Source: Pantoea sp. IMH
Lineage (GTDB): Bacteria; Pseudomonadota; Gammaproteobacteria; Enterobacterales; Enterobacteriaceae
Length of the DNA: 64,000 nt
NCBI RefSeq assembly: GCF_000599885.1
Contig: NZ_JFGT01000006.1
Location: 372,001-436,000 of the forward strand
Direction: 5' to 3'
Below the pieces are notes generated by a model. That model made no database searches. It was given only the letters and a program-made list of their open reading frames with translations, and had not been told where the DNA came from. A program made the translations under genes and the position numbers. Position 1 is the first letter of the stretch; every line of letters starts with the position of its first letter. Positions 1 to 8,386 of this stretch are shown piece after piece.

Positions 1-1154
1 ATACTGATGCCGTAATGACAGGACGTTTTTCCCATCTCGCTGAGCGCACGCTGCAGCATAACGCCCAGCGGGACGCCTGCCCGGACCAGACTCACCAGCA
101 CAATGGGCTTATCGCCATATTCAGCGGTCAGCCCTTTCGCCAGCATCATCACTTCTCTGGCCATACGCGGTGCGCCAGCCTCCAGCGACCGGTAGAAGAT
201 ATCCAGGTGCTGGGCGGAAGGTGCCGGTTCCTGGCTGAGCATATCTGAGTAGTGGCGCGCGCCTGACTGGATAAGCTTTTCCTTCTCTTCGACAGGCGTC
301 ATTTCGAGCGTCACTGGCTGAAGCAAAAACTGCACGTCGGTTGAGCGGTAGGAGCCGTGAAAAGGGGCGGCTTCCGCTACGGCAGGTGCCTGAAACAGTT
401 TTTCGTTGATCGCGCTGGCAAACTGGCTGCGTAACGGCATGCCGAACCAGTTGCAGTGCTTCATAAAGCTGTAATCGCTCAGGCTGTCGCCCAGGCCGAG
501 CACCGGAAAAGCGCCGCGCTCAGCGCGTAATTTATCGAGCAGCCACAGCACGGCATGGCCTTTCTGCACGCAGTTCGGCAGCCAGGCGACATTATTGCCG
601 TTGCGGTGAATGTAAAAACCGTCCGTGGAGTGGCTTTTCATCATGCGTTCGTTAAAGGCGTAAAGCGCCTCGATCTGCGTGCTGTCACGGTGCTTCATCA
701 CGAAATAGATCGGCTCGCCCTGATATTCGATGTTCATCCGGCACCAGGCATCAAGCCCTTCGCGCTCAAGCTGCTCACTAAAATGCTGGCACAGGTAAAG
801 CAGACGATCTTTTATATTCGCCAGCTGCGTCAGCATGCTGTCCTGCCATTCCGGGTCCAGCGTGCCGTCCGGACGGGCGATCACCGCGCCATGGGTCATC
901 ACTTTCCATGACGAGAAGGGAATGGCGACGCGGGATGTTTCTTCCGTACCCCGGGCGGTCACCGGAATAAAATCCGTGGTATTCAGTAGCCACTCCACCA
1001 TCGCCGCCTGCTCTTTATTCATAAAGCTGCGGGGCGCATGACTGCGGTCTAACGCACCTACCTGAACCGGGACTTCACCCAGTTCATCGATCATTTTCCG
1101 GCGCGTCTGGAAAAGCGTGTCATCCAGATCGCACAGCACCGTTGGCTTATTCAT
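1..1154 (-). CDS. HAD hydrolase fused to StiP/PRTase-like domain (partial, runs off window)
   Basis: The reading frame opens with ATG at 1154, overlapping the stop of the upstream PRTase gene by 8 bases, and stays open to base 3: 384 codons are visible and the 3' end is outside the window. Residues 1-270 are a HAD phosphatase domain: motif I DLDDT at 9-13 and the acidic GLGDSLSD loop at 220-227. From about residue 285 the protein continues in frame into a sequence I recognise as the StiP / Pfam PRTase_1-type domain of ter gene clusters (HYSDML, then VLVSLVRAGVPLGV). In the ter clusters I know these are usually separate genes, so this looks like a fusion. The role is inferred from published comparative work on ter loci: making or dephosphorylating a nucleoside-like metabolite in the stress response. 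Last gene of a three-gene minus-strand operon as far as visible. Confidence 0.85.
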   Translation of the reverse strand, partial: MNKPTVLCDLDDTLFQTRRKMIDELGEVPVQVGALDRSHAPRSFMNKEQAAMVEWLLNTTDFIPVTARGTEETSRVAIPFSSWKVMTHGAVIARPDGTLDPEWQDSMLTQLANIKDRLLYLCQHFSEQLEREGLDAWCRMNIEYQGEPIYFVMKHRDSTQIEALYAFNERMMKSHSTDGFYIHRNGNNVAWLPNCVQKGHAVLWLLDKLRAERGAFPVLGLGDSLSDYSFMKHCNWFGMPLRSQFASAINEKLFQAPAVAEAAPFHGSYRSTDVQFLLQPVTLEMTPVEEKEKLIQSGARHYSDMLSQEPAPSAQHLDIFYRSLEAGAPRMAREVMMLAKGLTAEYGDKPIVLVSLVRAGVPLGVMLQRALSEMGKTSCHYGIS

Positions 1155-2280
1155 AACTGATAACCTCGACCCGAGGGGCCACAGAATGCGTTAACGCGTC
1201 AATCAGGGTAGGGCAAACCGATGCCTGCGCCGTTTCCACACAAATGAGTATGCGGTCAAACTGCTGGTGAGCAACGTTATAGACGAAATTAGGAATGCCC
1301 AGCCCGTAGTTGTCGCTGAAGGCGAGGGTGGACTGAATCGCAAGGCCCGGCGCAATGGGCGAGCGCGTCAGGGAACTGAATTTCACGTCGGCACCAGCAA
1401 GCTCCAGCTGTTCCGCCAGTAAAAAGGGCGGCCAGACAAATTCGCCTGAGCCCAGCACCAGAATCTTCTCGGCTGGAAATGCTACGCGCGGCGGCGTGAT
1501 AGCGCAGCATGTTTCATCCATGCCCAGCCGCCCCCAGTCCTGCCGGGCCGATACCGGCCAGCTGCCGCGCGCCGTGACATTGACCGAAGGCATCACCGGC
1601 ACCGGCGCACCGGGCCGCGGCGTCCACGCCCAGCTCCCTTTCACCAGCGAAACGACCTCTACCGGCAGCGGGCAGTTTTCCCGCAGCGCGTCACCGCTCC
1701 AGTCGGTCAGGGTGACCGTCACCACGCGCTCAATGCTGGTCAGCCCTGCCTCACGCAGAGCAGCAAGCAGATTAATAAAGGTGTTACCCGTGGTGGCCTC
1801 GTCGTCGATTAAAACCAGCGTCCGGGCAGTAAGCGCCCGCTGGCGTAACTGTGGCGCCTGGGGGAGATAGATCAGGTGATCGGTGGCATGGCTGTGATTC
1901 TCTTTAAATTCACAGAACAGTTCACCGTCCACGGGATGGCGTGTGCTGGTGATAAAAACCGGCTCGGCAATTTGCCTGCGCGCTTCGCGAAAGATCCCTG
2001 CCGCCATGCCGACAGCCGTCTCCGCCATGCCGATAAAGAGTACCGGGCCCGGCAGGGTGGCGGGAAGTTGTCCGGCCAGCTGGCGATAGGTCGCCTGCAT
2101 CGTTGACGGACTTACCGGAATATGACGGCCCAGCACTTTGCTGACAAACAGAAAGGCCCGCCTGGGATTTCTGCGCTCTGCAATATCAAAGAGCGTGTCC
2201 AGCGGGATCGCAGAGGCGGTATTAACGCTCAGCGTGCCGCCGGATAATTCCCGCTGATAGCGTTGATGAAGCTGTGACAT
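1147..2280 (-). CDS. Ter-cluster phosphoribosyltransferase with C-terminal TRSP domain
   Basis: This 377-residue protein carries a PRPP-binding loop VLIDDEATTGNT at residues 156-167, the hallmark of type I phosphoribosyltransferases. A C-terminal domain contains the signature TRSP at 305-308, the motif that names the TRSP domain found after PRTases in tellurite-resistance loci. I place the start at ATG 2280, one base after the stop of the ATP-grasp gene and preceded by an AGG. The longer frame beginning at 2382 would add 34 residues of low quality that overlap the upstream gene. It probably acts in the cytosol with the ATP-grasp and HAD/StiP proteins in one biosynthetic pathway. The substrate is unknown. 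Translation is likely coupled to both neighbours. Confidence 0.88.
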   Translation of the reverse strand: MSQLHQRYQRELSGGTLSVNTASAIPLDTLFDIAERRNPRRAFLFVSKVLGRHIPVSPSTMQATYRQLAGQLPATLPGPVLFIGMAETAVGMAAGIFREARRQIAEPVFITSTRHPVDGELFCEFKENHSHATDHLIYLPQAPQLRQRALTARTLVLIDDEATTGNTFINLLAALREAGLTSIERVVTVTLTDWSGDALRENCPLPVEVVSLVKGSWAWTPRPGAPVPVMPSVNVTARGSWPVSARQDWGRLGMDETCCAITPPRVAFPAEKILVLGSGEFVWPPFLLAEQLELAGADVKFSSLTRSPIAPGLAIQSTLAFSDNYGLGIPNFVYNVAHQQFDRILICVETAQASVCPTLIDALTHSVAPRVEVISYE

Positions 2281-2281
2281 A

Positions 2282-3388
2282 TTAATCAACCTGAGACAAA
2301 GTAGGGACACTATAACTGTGCAGCGTTGCCAGCGTTTGCGGCACGGGCTGTACGGCGTGTGTGGGTTTGACGGTGCGTTCACGAAAAGCCTCTGCCGCGA
2401 GAATGGATGATTCGTTCACCAGTCCAAGCTGCCTCAGCGCAAATATGCCTGGCAGGTTAACGCCGCTGTGCAGCGTATAGCCAACGCCGCCGGATGGCCG
2501 CAGGTTCGTTTCCAGCAGGTAGGGTTTACCATCGGTAAAGTGACGAGTCTGGACGTTTATTAATCCATCCGCTTTCATCACCTGTGCGCAGGCAATCGCC
2601 AGCTCATACGCCTCGCCATGCTGTTCAAGCCTCTGTCCGTCGCTGGTTTTGCAGCGTGAAACCGCCGCCAGCACCTCACCCTTTTCCACCACCATATCCA
2701 CCGATCGTTCAGGACCAGGTAGCCAGGGCATAAACAGCATGGGCGGGGAGATCGCACCCGCGCTTTCCGCCTGTTTCAGCGCGAGAAGATAGGTATCCGG
2801 ATGAACCTGGCGTCGATCTGACTGCTGAAAACAGGCCATCAGCGACGCGTCTTTATCCAGCGTCCAGAAACCCATCCCGTAAATGCCCTCTACCGGCTTG
2901 ATACAGGGCAGGACGTCCACCGTTCCCGGCTGAGCGTAATGTGCCTCCAGCAGGTGCGAAAGCTCATCCGCAGTGGTAAAGCGTTGCGCATCAACCACGG
3001 GCAGCCCGTGTCGTTTCATCAGCTGGCTAAAGGCATATTTATCATCGGCAAGGTTGAACGTCTCCCGGTTAAGCGCGCCCGTCGTCAGGAGAATGCCCAT
3101 CTTTTCAATAGCCTGACGGTGCTCTTCAAACCAGACGCCGTTTTTGCCGGTATGAATGGCGCAGACAGCGTGGGTCGCCGCCACATGTCGGATAAAGGCC
3201 AGACGAGCTTCATCTGCTGCCGGTTCAAGGTAGGAAAAATCAGCCTCAGCCAGGATCTCTAAACGAGGCTGGCGGTGGGAAGCGATAATCTGAAAATCAG
3301 CCCCTGTCGTCACACGTGCCTTTCTGACCGCGGACAGAATGTCCCGCTGGCACGACAGGCCTTCCATAAACCAGATTGCTGATCCCAT
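2282..3388 (-). CDS. Ter-cluster ATP-grasp ligase
   Basis: This 368-residue protein is the first gene of the minus-strand Ter biosynthetic operon. A typical ATP-grasp metal-binding segment, ETNLRPSGG, lies at about 293-301, and the N-terminal half looks like a pre-ATP-grasp Rossmann domain. The start is ATG 3388 because a clean Shine-Dalgarno GAGGAAAG sits six bases before it; the frame is open upstream to 3421 but has no such site. ATP-grasp enzymes join a carboxylate to an amine or thiol at the cost of ATP. In ter loci the family is proposed to modify the nucleoside-like product of the neighbouring PRTase. The substrate cannot be read from sequence. It is divergent from terZ, so both arms share the 3389-3696 control region. 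Confidence 0.88.
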   Translation of the reverse strand: MGSAIWFMEGLSCQRDILSAVRKARVTTGADFQIIASHRQPRLEILAEADFSYLEPAADEARLAFIRHVAATHAVCAIHTGKNGVWFEEHRQAIEKMGILLTTGALNRETFNLADDKYAFSQLMKRHGLPVVDAQRFTTADELSHLLEAHYAQPGTVDVLPCIKPVEGIYGMGFWTLDKDASLMACFQQSDRRQVHPDTYLLALKQAESAGAISPPMLFMPWLPGPERSVDMVVEKGEVLAAVSRCKTSDGQRLEQHGEAYELAIACAQVMKADGLINVQTRHFTDGKPYLLETNLRPSGGVGYTLHSGVNLPGIFALRQLGLVNESSILAAEAFRERTVKPTHAVQPVPQTLATLHSYSVPTLSQVD

Positions 3389-3696
3389 TCTTTCCTCATT
3401 GGCTGTGGCCGGTTTTAGCATAGCGAATCAGTGTAAGGGCTGGCTGAAGAATATGTCAATCATATTATGATAACAGGATCGCTATTGGAACTTATGTAAA
3501 GTTAAGCAATTAAATCTATAGTTATTCTTTCCGTTAAATATAAAAAATATCTTTATAATCAAAAAATTGAATGTATTTACAAATCATATGATGATTGAAG
3601 AGTTGTGGAAATAAGTAAGCATGTTATGATTTAGATGTTTCGGGCTTGATGCTCATTTTACGCAGCGAATGTACAACTCAACATTAAGGACTTACG
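3389..3696. other. Divergent Ter control region, no gene
   Basis: These 308 bases between the ATP-grasp gene and terZ are AT-rich (especially 3470-3640) and contain no convincing reading frame. They must hold the promoters for both Ter arms. The terZ-side candidate is listed separately. I did not find a clear operator palindrome. Confidence 0.7.
3603..3630 (+). promoter_or_regulatory. Candidate sigma-70 promoter of terZABCDE
   Basis: TTGTGG at 3603-3608 and TATGAT at 3625-3630 are separated by 16 bases, and TG at 3622-3623 gives an extended -10. It points towards terZ (ATG 3697), leaving an untranslated leader of about 60 bases. Sequence match only. Confidence 0.45.
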
Positions 3697-4287
3697 ATGG
3701 TCTCTTTGAGCAAGAATCAGACGATTTCTCTGGCTAAGCAAAGCAGCGCCCTCTCACAGATTCAGTTCGGTCTGGGCTGGGATCCGGTGAAGAAAAAAGG
3801 CGGATTTCTCGGTGGGTTATTCGGCGGCGGTAGTGACAGCATCGATCTCGACGCAAGCTGCGTGTTGCTTGATGCCCAGGGCAAGGTAATAGATACCGTC
3901 TCGTTTCGCCAGCTGTCGTCCAAAGATGGTGCCATCGTGCATACCGGCGACAACCTGACCGGGGAAGGCGATGGCGATGATGAAGTTATCAAAGCCGATC
4001 TCAGTCGTCTTTCGCCCAACGTCGAATTCCTGGCGCTGACCGTTAACAGCTTCCGTGGGCAAACCTTTAATGAAGTGGACAACGCTTTCTGCCGCGTCCT
4101 GGATCAGAGCTCGAAAGAGCTTGGACGCTTCAGGCTGACAGAGCAGGGCTCACACACGGGCGTACTGATCGCTTCCCTGCGCCGTAGCGGAGGAGAGTGG
4201 AACTTTACCGCTCATGGCCTCGCCTGCACCGGGCGTACCGTTGAAGAGATGATGAGCCAGATCGTGGCGGCAGTGGTGAACGGATGA
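3697..4287 (+). CDS. terZ: Tellurium resistance protein TerZ
   Basis: This 196-residue cytosolic TerD-family protein is recognisable as TerZ from its N-terminus (MVSLSKNQT, FGLGWDPVKKKGG) and overall length. The acidic calcium-binding loop [13 protein letters not shown] is at residues 84-96. TerD-family proteins bind Ca2+ and are needed for the tellurite, phage and colicin resistance phenotypes of ter operons, but their biochemical task is unsettled. RBS AAGGA lies just before ATG. It is the first gene of terZABCDE, and its stop overlaps terA by four bases (ATGA), so the two are translationally coupled. Confidence 0.95.
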   Translation: MVSLSKNQTISLAKQSSALSQIQFGLGWDPVKKKGGFLGGLFGGGSDSIDLDASCVLLDAQGKVIDTVSFRQLSSKDGAIVHTGDNLTGEGDGDDEVIKADLSRLSPNVEFLALTVNSFRGQTFNEVDNAFCRVLDQSSKELGRFRLTEQGSHTGVLIASLRRSGGEWNFTAHGLACTGRTVEEMMSQIVAAVVNG

Positions 4288-5426
4288 AACTGACGCCAGG
4301 GGGGAACGCCCCAATCCAGAATCAGTCAGTGACGGTACGCGTTGTCTCCAGCGCGCCAGTGGATGTCTCCTCTTTCCGCCTTTATGAGAGCGGCAAAGTG
4401 CGCGGCGACGCGGATATGATTTTTTACGGCCAGCCGGAAAACGATGACAAAACGGTCCGTTATTCGACGGCCGGCAACGACGCCCTTTTTACGGTGAATC
4501 TGCCTGCGTTAGGCGCAGACGTACAGAAAATCGCCTTCAGCGCCACCTGTGACGGCAGCCAGCTAATCTCGCATCTGAATAAGTTAGCCATTCAGATTGA
4601 GGTTAACGGCGCGGTGCAGCTGGTGGGCGAAGTGGAAACCGGCGGGCGTCAGGAAGCCGCACTTATCCTCGGCGAACTTTATCGTCGTAATGGTGAGTGG
4701 AAATTCCGTTTTGTATCTCAGGGATTTAATGGTGGTCTCCAGCCGCTTGCCGAGCATTTTGGCGTGGAGATTGCCGATACGCCGGCCCCGGCACCCGCTG
4801 CGCCACCGGCACCGAAGGTGAACCTGAGTAAAGTTTCCCTGACCAAGGAGAAACCCTCCATCAGCCTGGAAAAATGCGCGGACTTCGGCGAAATCCGGGT
4901 CAACCTGAACTGGAACCAGAGCAAGGAAAAGGCTGGCTTCCTGAAAAGCGCCTTTGGCGGCAACAAAGGCATCGATCTCGATCTTGGCGCCTTTGTGATG
5001 CTTCAGGATGGTGACCGCACTGTTGTGCAGGCGCTGGGCGATATGTTCGGCGATCTTTCCCGTAAACCCTATGTTCAGTTGCAGGGGGATGACCGGACGG
5101 GATCGGTATCAACCGGCGAATGGCTGCATATTAACGGCAAGCAGTGGAAAGAGATCAAGGAAGTGCTGATTTACGCCTATATCTATGAAGGCGCGGCGAG
5201 TTGGGAAAAAACCGACGGCATGGTCACCATCCATGTGCCGGGTCAGCCGCCGATTGAGAGCTTTATGAATGAAGGCGACAACAGGCGCAACATGTGTGCG
5301 ATTGCCCGCCTGATGAATGAAGGTGGCGCGATTAAAGTGGAGCGTGTGAATCGCTTCTTCTCGGGCCATTCGGATATGGACAATGCATTTGGCTGGGGTT
5401 TCCGCTGGAAAGCGGGTTCAAAATAG
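4284..5426 (+). CDS. terA: Tellurium resistance protein TerA
   Basis: This 380-residue protein has two TerD-like halves. The N-terminal half (about 1-165) has the RLYESGKVRGDADMIFYGQ and GELYRRNGEWKFR segments. A Pro/Ala-rich linker (PAPAPAAPPAPK, about 170-183) follows, then a C-terminal half that begins NLSKVSLTKEKPSISL and includes GIDLDLGAF. The [13 protein letters not shown] loop is not conserved here, as is usual for TerA. Position and length match terA of plasmid and chromosomal ter operons. It starts inside the last codons of terZ. Confidence 0.93.
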   Translation: MKLTPGGNAPIQNQSVTVRVVSSAPVDVSSFRLYESGKVRGDADMIFYGQPENDDKTVRYSTAGNDALFTVNLPALGADVQKIAFSATCDGSQLISHLNKLAIQIEVNGAVQLVGEVETGGRQEAALILGELYRRNGEWKFRFVSQGFNGGLQPLAEHFGVEIADTPAPAPAAPPAPKVNLSKVSLTKEKPSISLEKCADFGEIRVNLNWNQSKEKAGFLKSAFGGNKGIDLDLGAFVMLQDGDRTVVQALGDMFGDLSRKPYVQLQGDDRTGSVSTGEWLHINGKQWKEIKEVLIYAYIYEGAASWEKTDGMVTIHVPGQPPIESFMNEGDNRRNMCAIARLMNEGGAIKVERVNRFFSGHSDMDNAFGWGFRWKAGSK

Positions 5427-5440
5427 GCAGGAGTGAAAAA

Positions 5441-5896
5441 ATGAGTTTCTTTAACAAAGTTATGGGCGCAGTGAAATCGGGCCGCGAAGAACTGAGCAAG
5501 CAGGTGGGCCGCTTTAAAAACCGCGCTTTCCTTGAAGGCACCATTGCCGTCTGCGCCCGCATCGCGATCGCCAGCAACGGGGTCAGCGCGGAAGAGAAGC
5601 AGAAAATGATCGGTTTCCTGCGCAACTCACCTGAGCTGAGCGTCTTCAACAATGAAGAAGTGATCGCCGTTTTTGAAAAAATGGTGAAAAGCTACGATTT
5701 CGATTATGAGATCGGCAAAGGCGAAACCATGAAATACATCATGGCGCTGAAGAGTAAGCCAGAACAGGCACAGCTTGCGGTGCGCGTCGGTATTGCTATT
5801 GCGAAAAGCGACGGTGATTTCGATGAAAATGAAAAGAGCTCGGTGCGCGACATCATTACCGCGCTGGGTTTACAGGCACAAGATTTCGATCTGTAA
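5441..5896 (+). CDS. terB: Tellurium resistance protein TerB
   Basis: This 151-residue small helical protein of the TerB family has acidic repeats such as AKSDGDFDENEK at about 126-137, which are the likely divalent-metal site. Known TerB proteins associate with the inner-membrane protein TerC, whose gene follows. RBS GGAG is placed 6 bases before ATG 5441, and only 14 bases separate it from terA, so it belongs to the same operon. The length is normal. Confidence 0.93.
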   Translation: MSFFNKVMGAVKSGREELSKQVGRFKNRAFLEGTIAVCARIAIASNGVSAEEKQKMIGFLRNSPELSVFNNEEVIAVFEKMVKSYDFDYEIGKGETMKYIMALKSKPEQAQLAVRVGIAIAKSDGDFDENEKSSVRDIITALGLQAQDFDL

Positions 5897-5937
5897 CCAG
5901 AACACAATAATAAACATCAATATCGAAGGGTAAATTA

Positions 5938-6966
5938 ATGGAGTCCACACACATCGGCTTCCCGATTGAGACAGTCGCCGTTTTCGTTCTGCTCTCAGTC
6001 GGCGCGATTCTCATTGACCTGTTTATGCACCGGGGAGATAAGCCTATCTCCCTGAAAAGCGCCTCATTGTGGTCCATCTTCTGGATCGCGATGGCGATGG
6101 CATTTGCTGGCTTTTTATATGTTCACCATGGCGCAGAAGTGGCCAGCCTCTTTATTACCGGCTATGCGCTTGAGAAAGTGCTTTCCGTCGATAACCTGTT
6201 CGTCATGATGGCGATCTTCTCCTGGTTCGCCATTCCGGATCGCTTCCGCCATCGCGTGCTCTACTGGGGCATCATCGGGGCTATCGTGTTCCGTGGCATC
6301 TTTGTGGCGATCGGTACGGGTCTGCTGGCGCTGGGGCCGTGGGTCGAAGTGGTATTTGCGATCATTGTCGCCTGGACCGCCGTCATGATGCTGAAAAGCG
6401 GCGATGATGACGATGAAATCGAGGATTACTCGCAGCACATCGCCTACCGCATGGTAAAACGCTTTTACCCAATCTGGCCAAAGCTGCGCGGGAATGCGTT
6501 TGTGCTGAGCCAGAAGGAAGTGGATGAAGAACTGGCTAAGCCGGAGAACGCCGACGTCAAAATCGGCCGCGTTGGCAAGGCTGCACGCTACGCCACGCCA
6601 ATGCTGCTCTGTCTGGCAGTGGTGGAACTGTCGGACGTGATGTTTGCTTTTGACTCCGTGCCTGCGGTCATCGCCGTCAGCCGCGAACCGCTGATTGTTT
6701 ACAGTGCAATGATGTTTGCTATTCTGGGCTTACGTACGCTCTATTTCGTACTTGAAGCGCTGAAGCAGTATCTGGTGCATCTGGAAAAAGCCGTTATCGT
6801 CTTGCTGTTCTTTATTGCGGCGAAGCTGGGGCTTAACGCGACCGATCACTTCTTCCATCACGGGATTTCTATTGATGCGATGACCAGCCTGTTTGTGGTT
6901 ATCGGTGTGCTGGTGCTGGGAATTGTCGCCAGCCTGATTTTCCCGGACAAAGAGGCCCGCTCGTAA
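5938..6966 (+). CDS. terC: Integral membrane protein TerC
   Basis: This 342-residue multi-pass inner-membrane protein of the TerC family has characteristic segments EKVLSVDNLFVMM (about 79-91) and VELSDVMFAFDSVPA (about 228-242), whose acidic residues inside membrane helices are implicated in metal ion handling. In ter systems it is proposed to be the membrane anchor of a TerB/TerD complex; related TerC/Alx proteins export manganese. It is the fourth gene of the operon with a GAAGGG ribosome site. The length and about nine predicted hydrophobic segments fit an intact gene. Confidence 0.95.
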   Translation: MESTHIGFPIETVAVFVLLSVGAILIDLFMHRGDKPISLKSASLWSIFWIAMAMAFAGFLYVHHGAEVASLFITGYALEKVLSVDNLFVMMAIFSWFAIPDRFRHRVLYWGIIGAIVFRGIFVAIGTGLLALGPWVEVVFAIIVAWTAVMMLKSGDDDDEIEDYSQHIAYRMVKRFYPIWPKLRGNAFVLSQKEVDEELAKPENADVKIGRVGKAARYATPMLLCLAVVELSDVMFAFDSVPAVIAVSREPLIVYSAMMFAILGLRTLYFVLEALKQYLVHLEKAVIVLLFFIAAKLGLNATDHFFHHGISIDAMTSLFVVIGVLVLGIVASLIFPDKEARS

Positions 6967-7021
6967 CCGGCGCGCCGGACCGCAAGACTTTAGTTAACTA
7001 TTTAATTTGAGGATATCTGAT

Positions 7022-7600
7022 ATGGCAGTAACACTCTCGAAAGGCGGTAATGTTTCCCTGGCGAAAGCCGATCCGACCATGAAAAATGTGTTAATCGGTC
7101 TCGGTTGGGATAACCGTTCAACAGACGGTCAGGATTTCGACCTTGATGCCTCTGCATTCCTGTTAAAGTCTGATGGCAAAGTGCGCAGCGACGCTGACTT
7201 TATCTTCTACAACAACCTGAAAAGCGCGGACGGCTCCGTCGCGCATACCGGTGACAACCGGACGGGCGAGGGCGACGGCGACGACGAATCACTGATTGTG
7301 AAACTCGACAGCATCGCCAGCGACGTCGATAAAATCGTCTTTGTCGTCACCATCCATGATGCGCAGGCGCGTCGTCAGAGTTTTGGCCAGATTGCCAATG
7401 CGTTTATTCGTCTGGTAAACAACGACAGCAAAACAGAAGTGGCGCGTTATGACCTCTCTGAAGATGCCAGCACCGAAACCGCGATGCTATTCGGTGAACT
7501 CTATCGCCACAACGGCGAATGGAAGTTCCGCGCGGTCGGTCAGGGTTATGCCGGCGGCCTGGCCTCGGTCTGCGCTCAGTACGGCGTGAATGCTTCCTGA
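7022..7600 (+). CDS. terD: Tellurium resistance protein TerD
   Basis: This 192-residue TerD-family protein has the Ca2+-binding loop [13 protein letters not shown] at 77-89 and the family's [14 protein letters not shown] ending. The start is ATG 7022, eight bases after GAGGA; an in-frame TTG at 7007 is a poorer choice. The sequence is highly similar to TerE immediately downstream, so the pair arose by duplication. Between terD and terE (7601-7676) there is a small inverted repeat (AGCCCG/CGGGCT, about 7624-7648) that could trim or stabilise the message. Confidence 0.95.
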   Translation: MAVTLSKGGNVSLAKADPTMKNVLIGLGWDNRSTDGQDFDLDASAFLLKSDGKVRSDADFIFYNNLKSADGSVAHTGDNRTGEGDGDDESLIVKLDSIASDVDKIVFVVTIHDAQARRQSFGQIANAFIRLVNNDSKTEVARYDLSEDASTETAMLFGELYRHNGEWKFRAVGQGYAGGLASVCAQYGVNAS

Positions 7601-7676
7601 TCGGAGATTAAGGCGTTTCTCTTAGCCCGCCGCCGCAGGTGACGGGCTTACCACACTAAAAGTAAGGACAGAAATC

Positions 7677-8252
7677 ATGGCTGTATCTCTTGTTAAAGGC
7701 GGTAACGTTTCACTGACCAAAGAAGCACCAGGTATGACCAAAATCGTTGTGGGTCTGGGCTGGGATGCGCGCGTGACCGACGGCGCAGCATTTGACCTGG
7801 ATGCCTCAGTTTTTATGGTCGGTGACGACGGTAAAGTGCTGAACGATAAATCCTTTATCTTCTTCAACAATCCGTCCAGCGCGGATGGCTCCGTGGTTCA
7901 CCAGGGCGATAACCGTACGGGGGAAGGCGATGGCGATGATGAGCAGGTTAAAATCACCCTCTCTGGCGTGCCTGCCGATGTTAAAAAGCTGGTGTTTGCC
8001 GTGACCATTTATGATGCGGAAGCCCGTAAGCAGAACTTCGGCATGGTCAGCAACAGCTACATGCGTGTGGTAAATGAAGACAACAACAGCGAAATCGCCC
8101 GCTTTGATCTGTCGGAAGATGCCAGCACCGAAACCGCCATGATCTTCGGTGAGCTCTATCGTCACAATGAAGAGTGGAAGTTCAAGGCTATCGGTCAGGG
8201 CTTTGCCGGCGGCCTCTCTGCGCTCGCTTCGCAGCACGGCGTGTCCGTCTGA
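7677..8252 (+). CDS. terE: Tellurium resistance protein TerE
   Basis: This 191-residue paralogue of TerD has the same Ca2+ loop, [13 protein letters not shown] at 77-89, and the ending [30 protein letters not shown] lies upstream of ATG 7677. It is the last gene of the operon here: a strong terminator follows 26 bases later and there is no terF, which follows terE in several plasmid ter operons. It is presumably cytosolic, and the operon-wide role is stress/tellurite resistance. Confidence 0.95.
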   Translation: MAVSLVKGGNVSLTKEAPGMTKIVVGLGWDARVTDGAAFDLDASVFMVGDDGKVLNDKSFIFFNNPSSADGSVVHQGDNRTGEGDGDDEQVKITLSGVPADVKKLVFAVTIYDAEARKQNFGMVSNSYMRVVNEDNNSEIARFDLSEDASTETAMIFGELYRHNEEWKFKAIGQGFAGGLSALASQHGVSV

Positions 8253-8277
8253 TCATCTCAGTCTGAGACCCGAACCT

Positions 8278-8307
8278 GAAAACCCTGTCCCCGGACAGGG
8301 TTTTTTT
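8278..8307 (+). terminator. Terminator of terZABCDE
   Basis: A GC-rich stem (AACCCTGTC, 8281-8289, pairing with GACAGGGTT, 8294-8302) closes a four-base loop, and the T-run extends to 8307. This is a textbook intrinsic terminator directly after terE. Confidence 0.92.
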
Positions 8308-8386
8308 CAACCTCACTGGCACCTCCGTAAAGGAAAACCAGCCAGATTTAAGGGAAGGAAATGGAATTAACCTCAGGGCAGGATGC

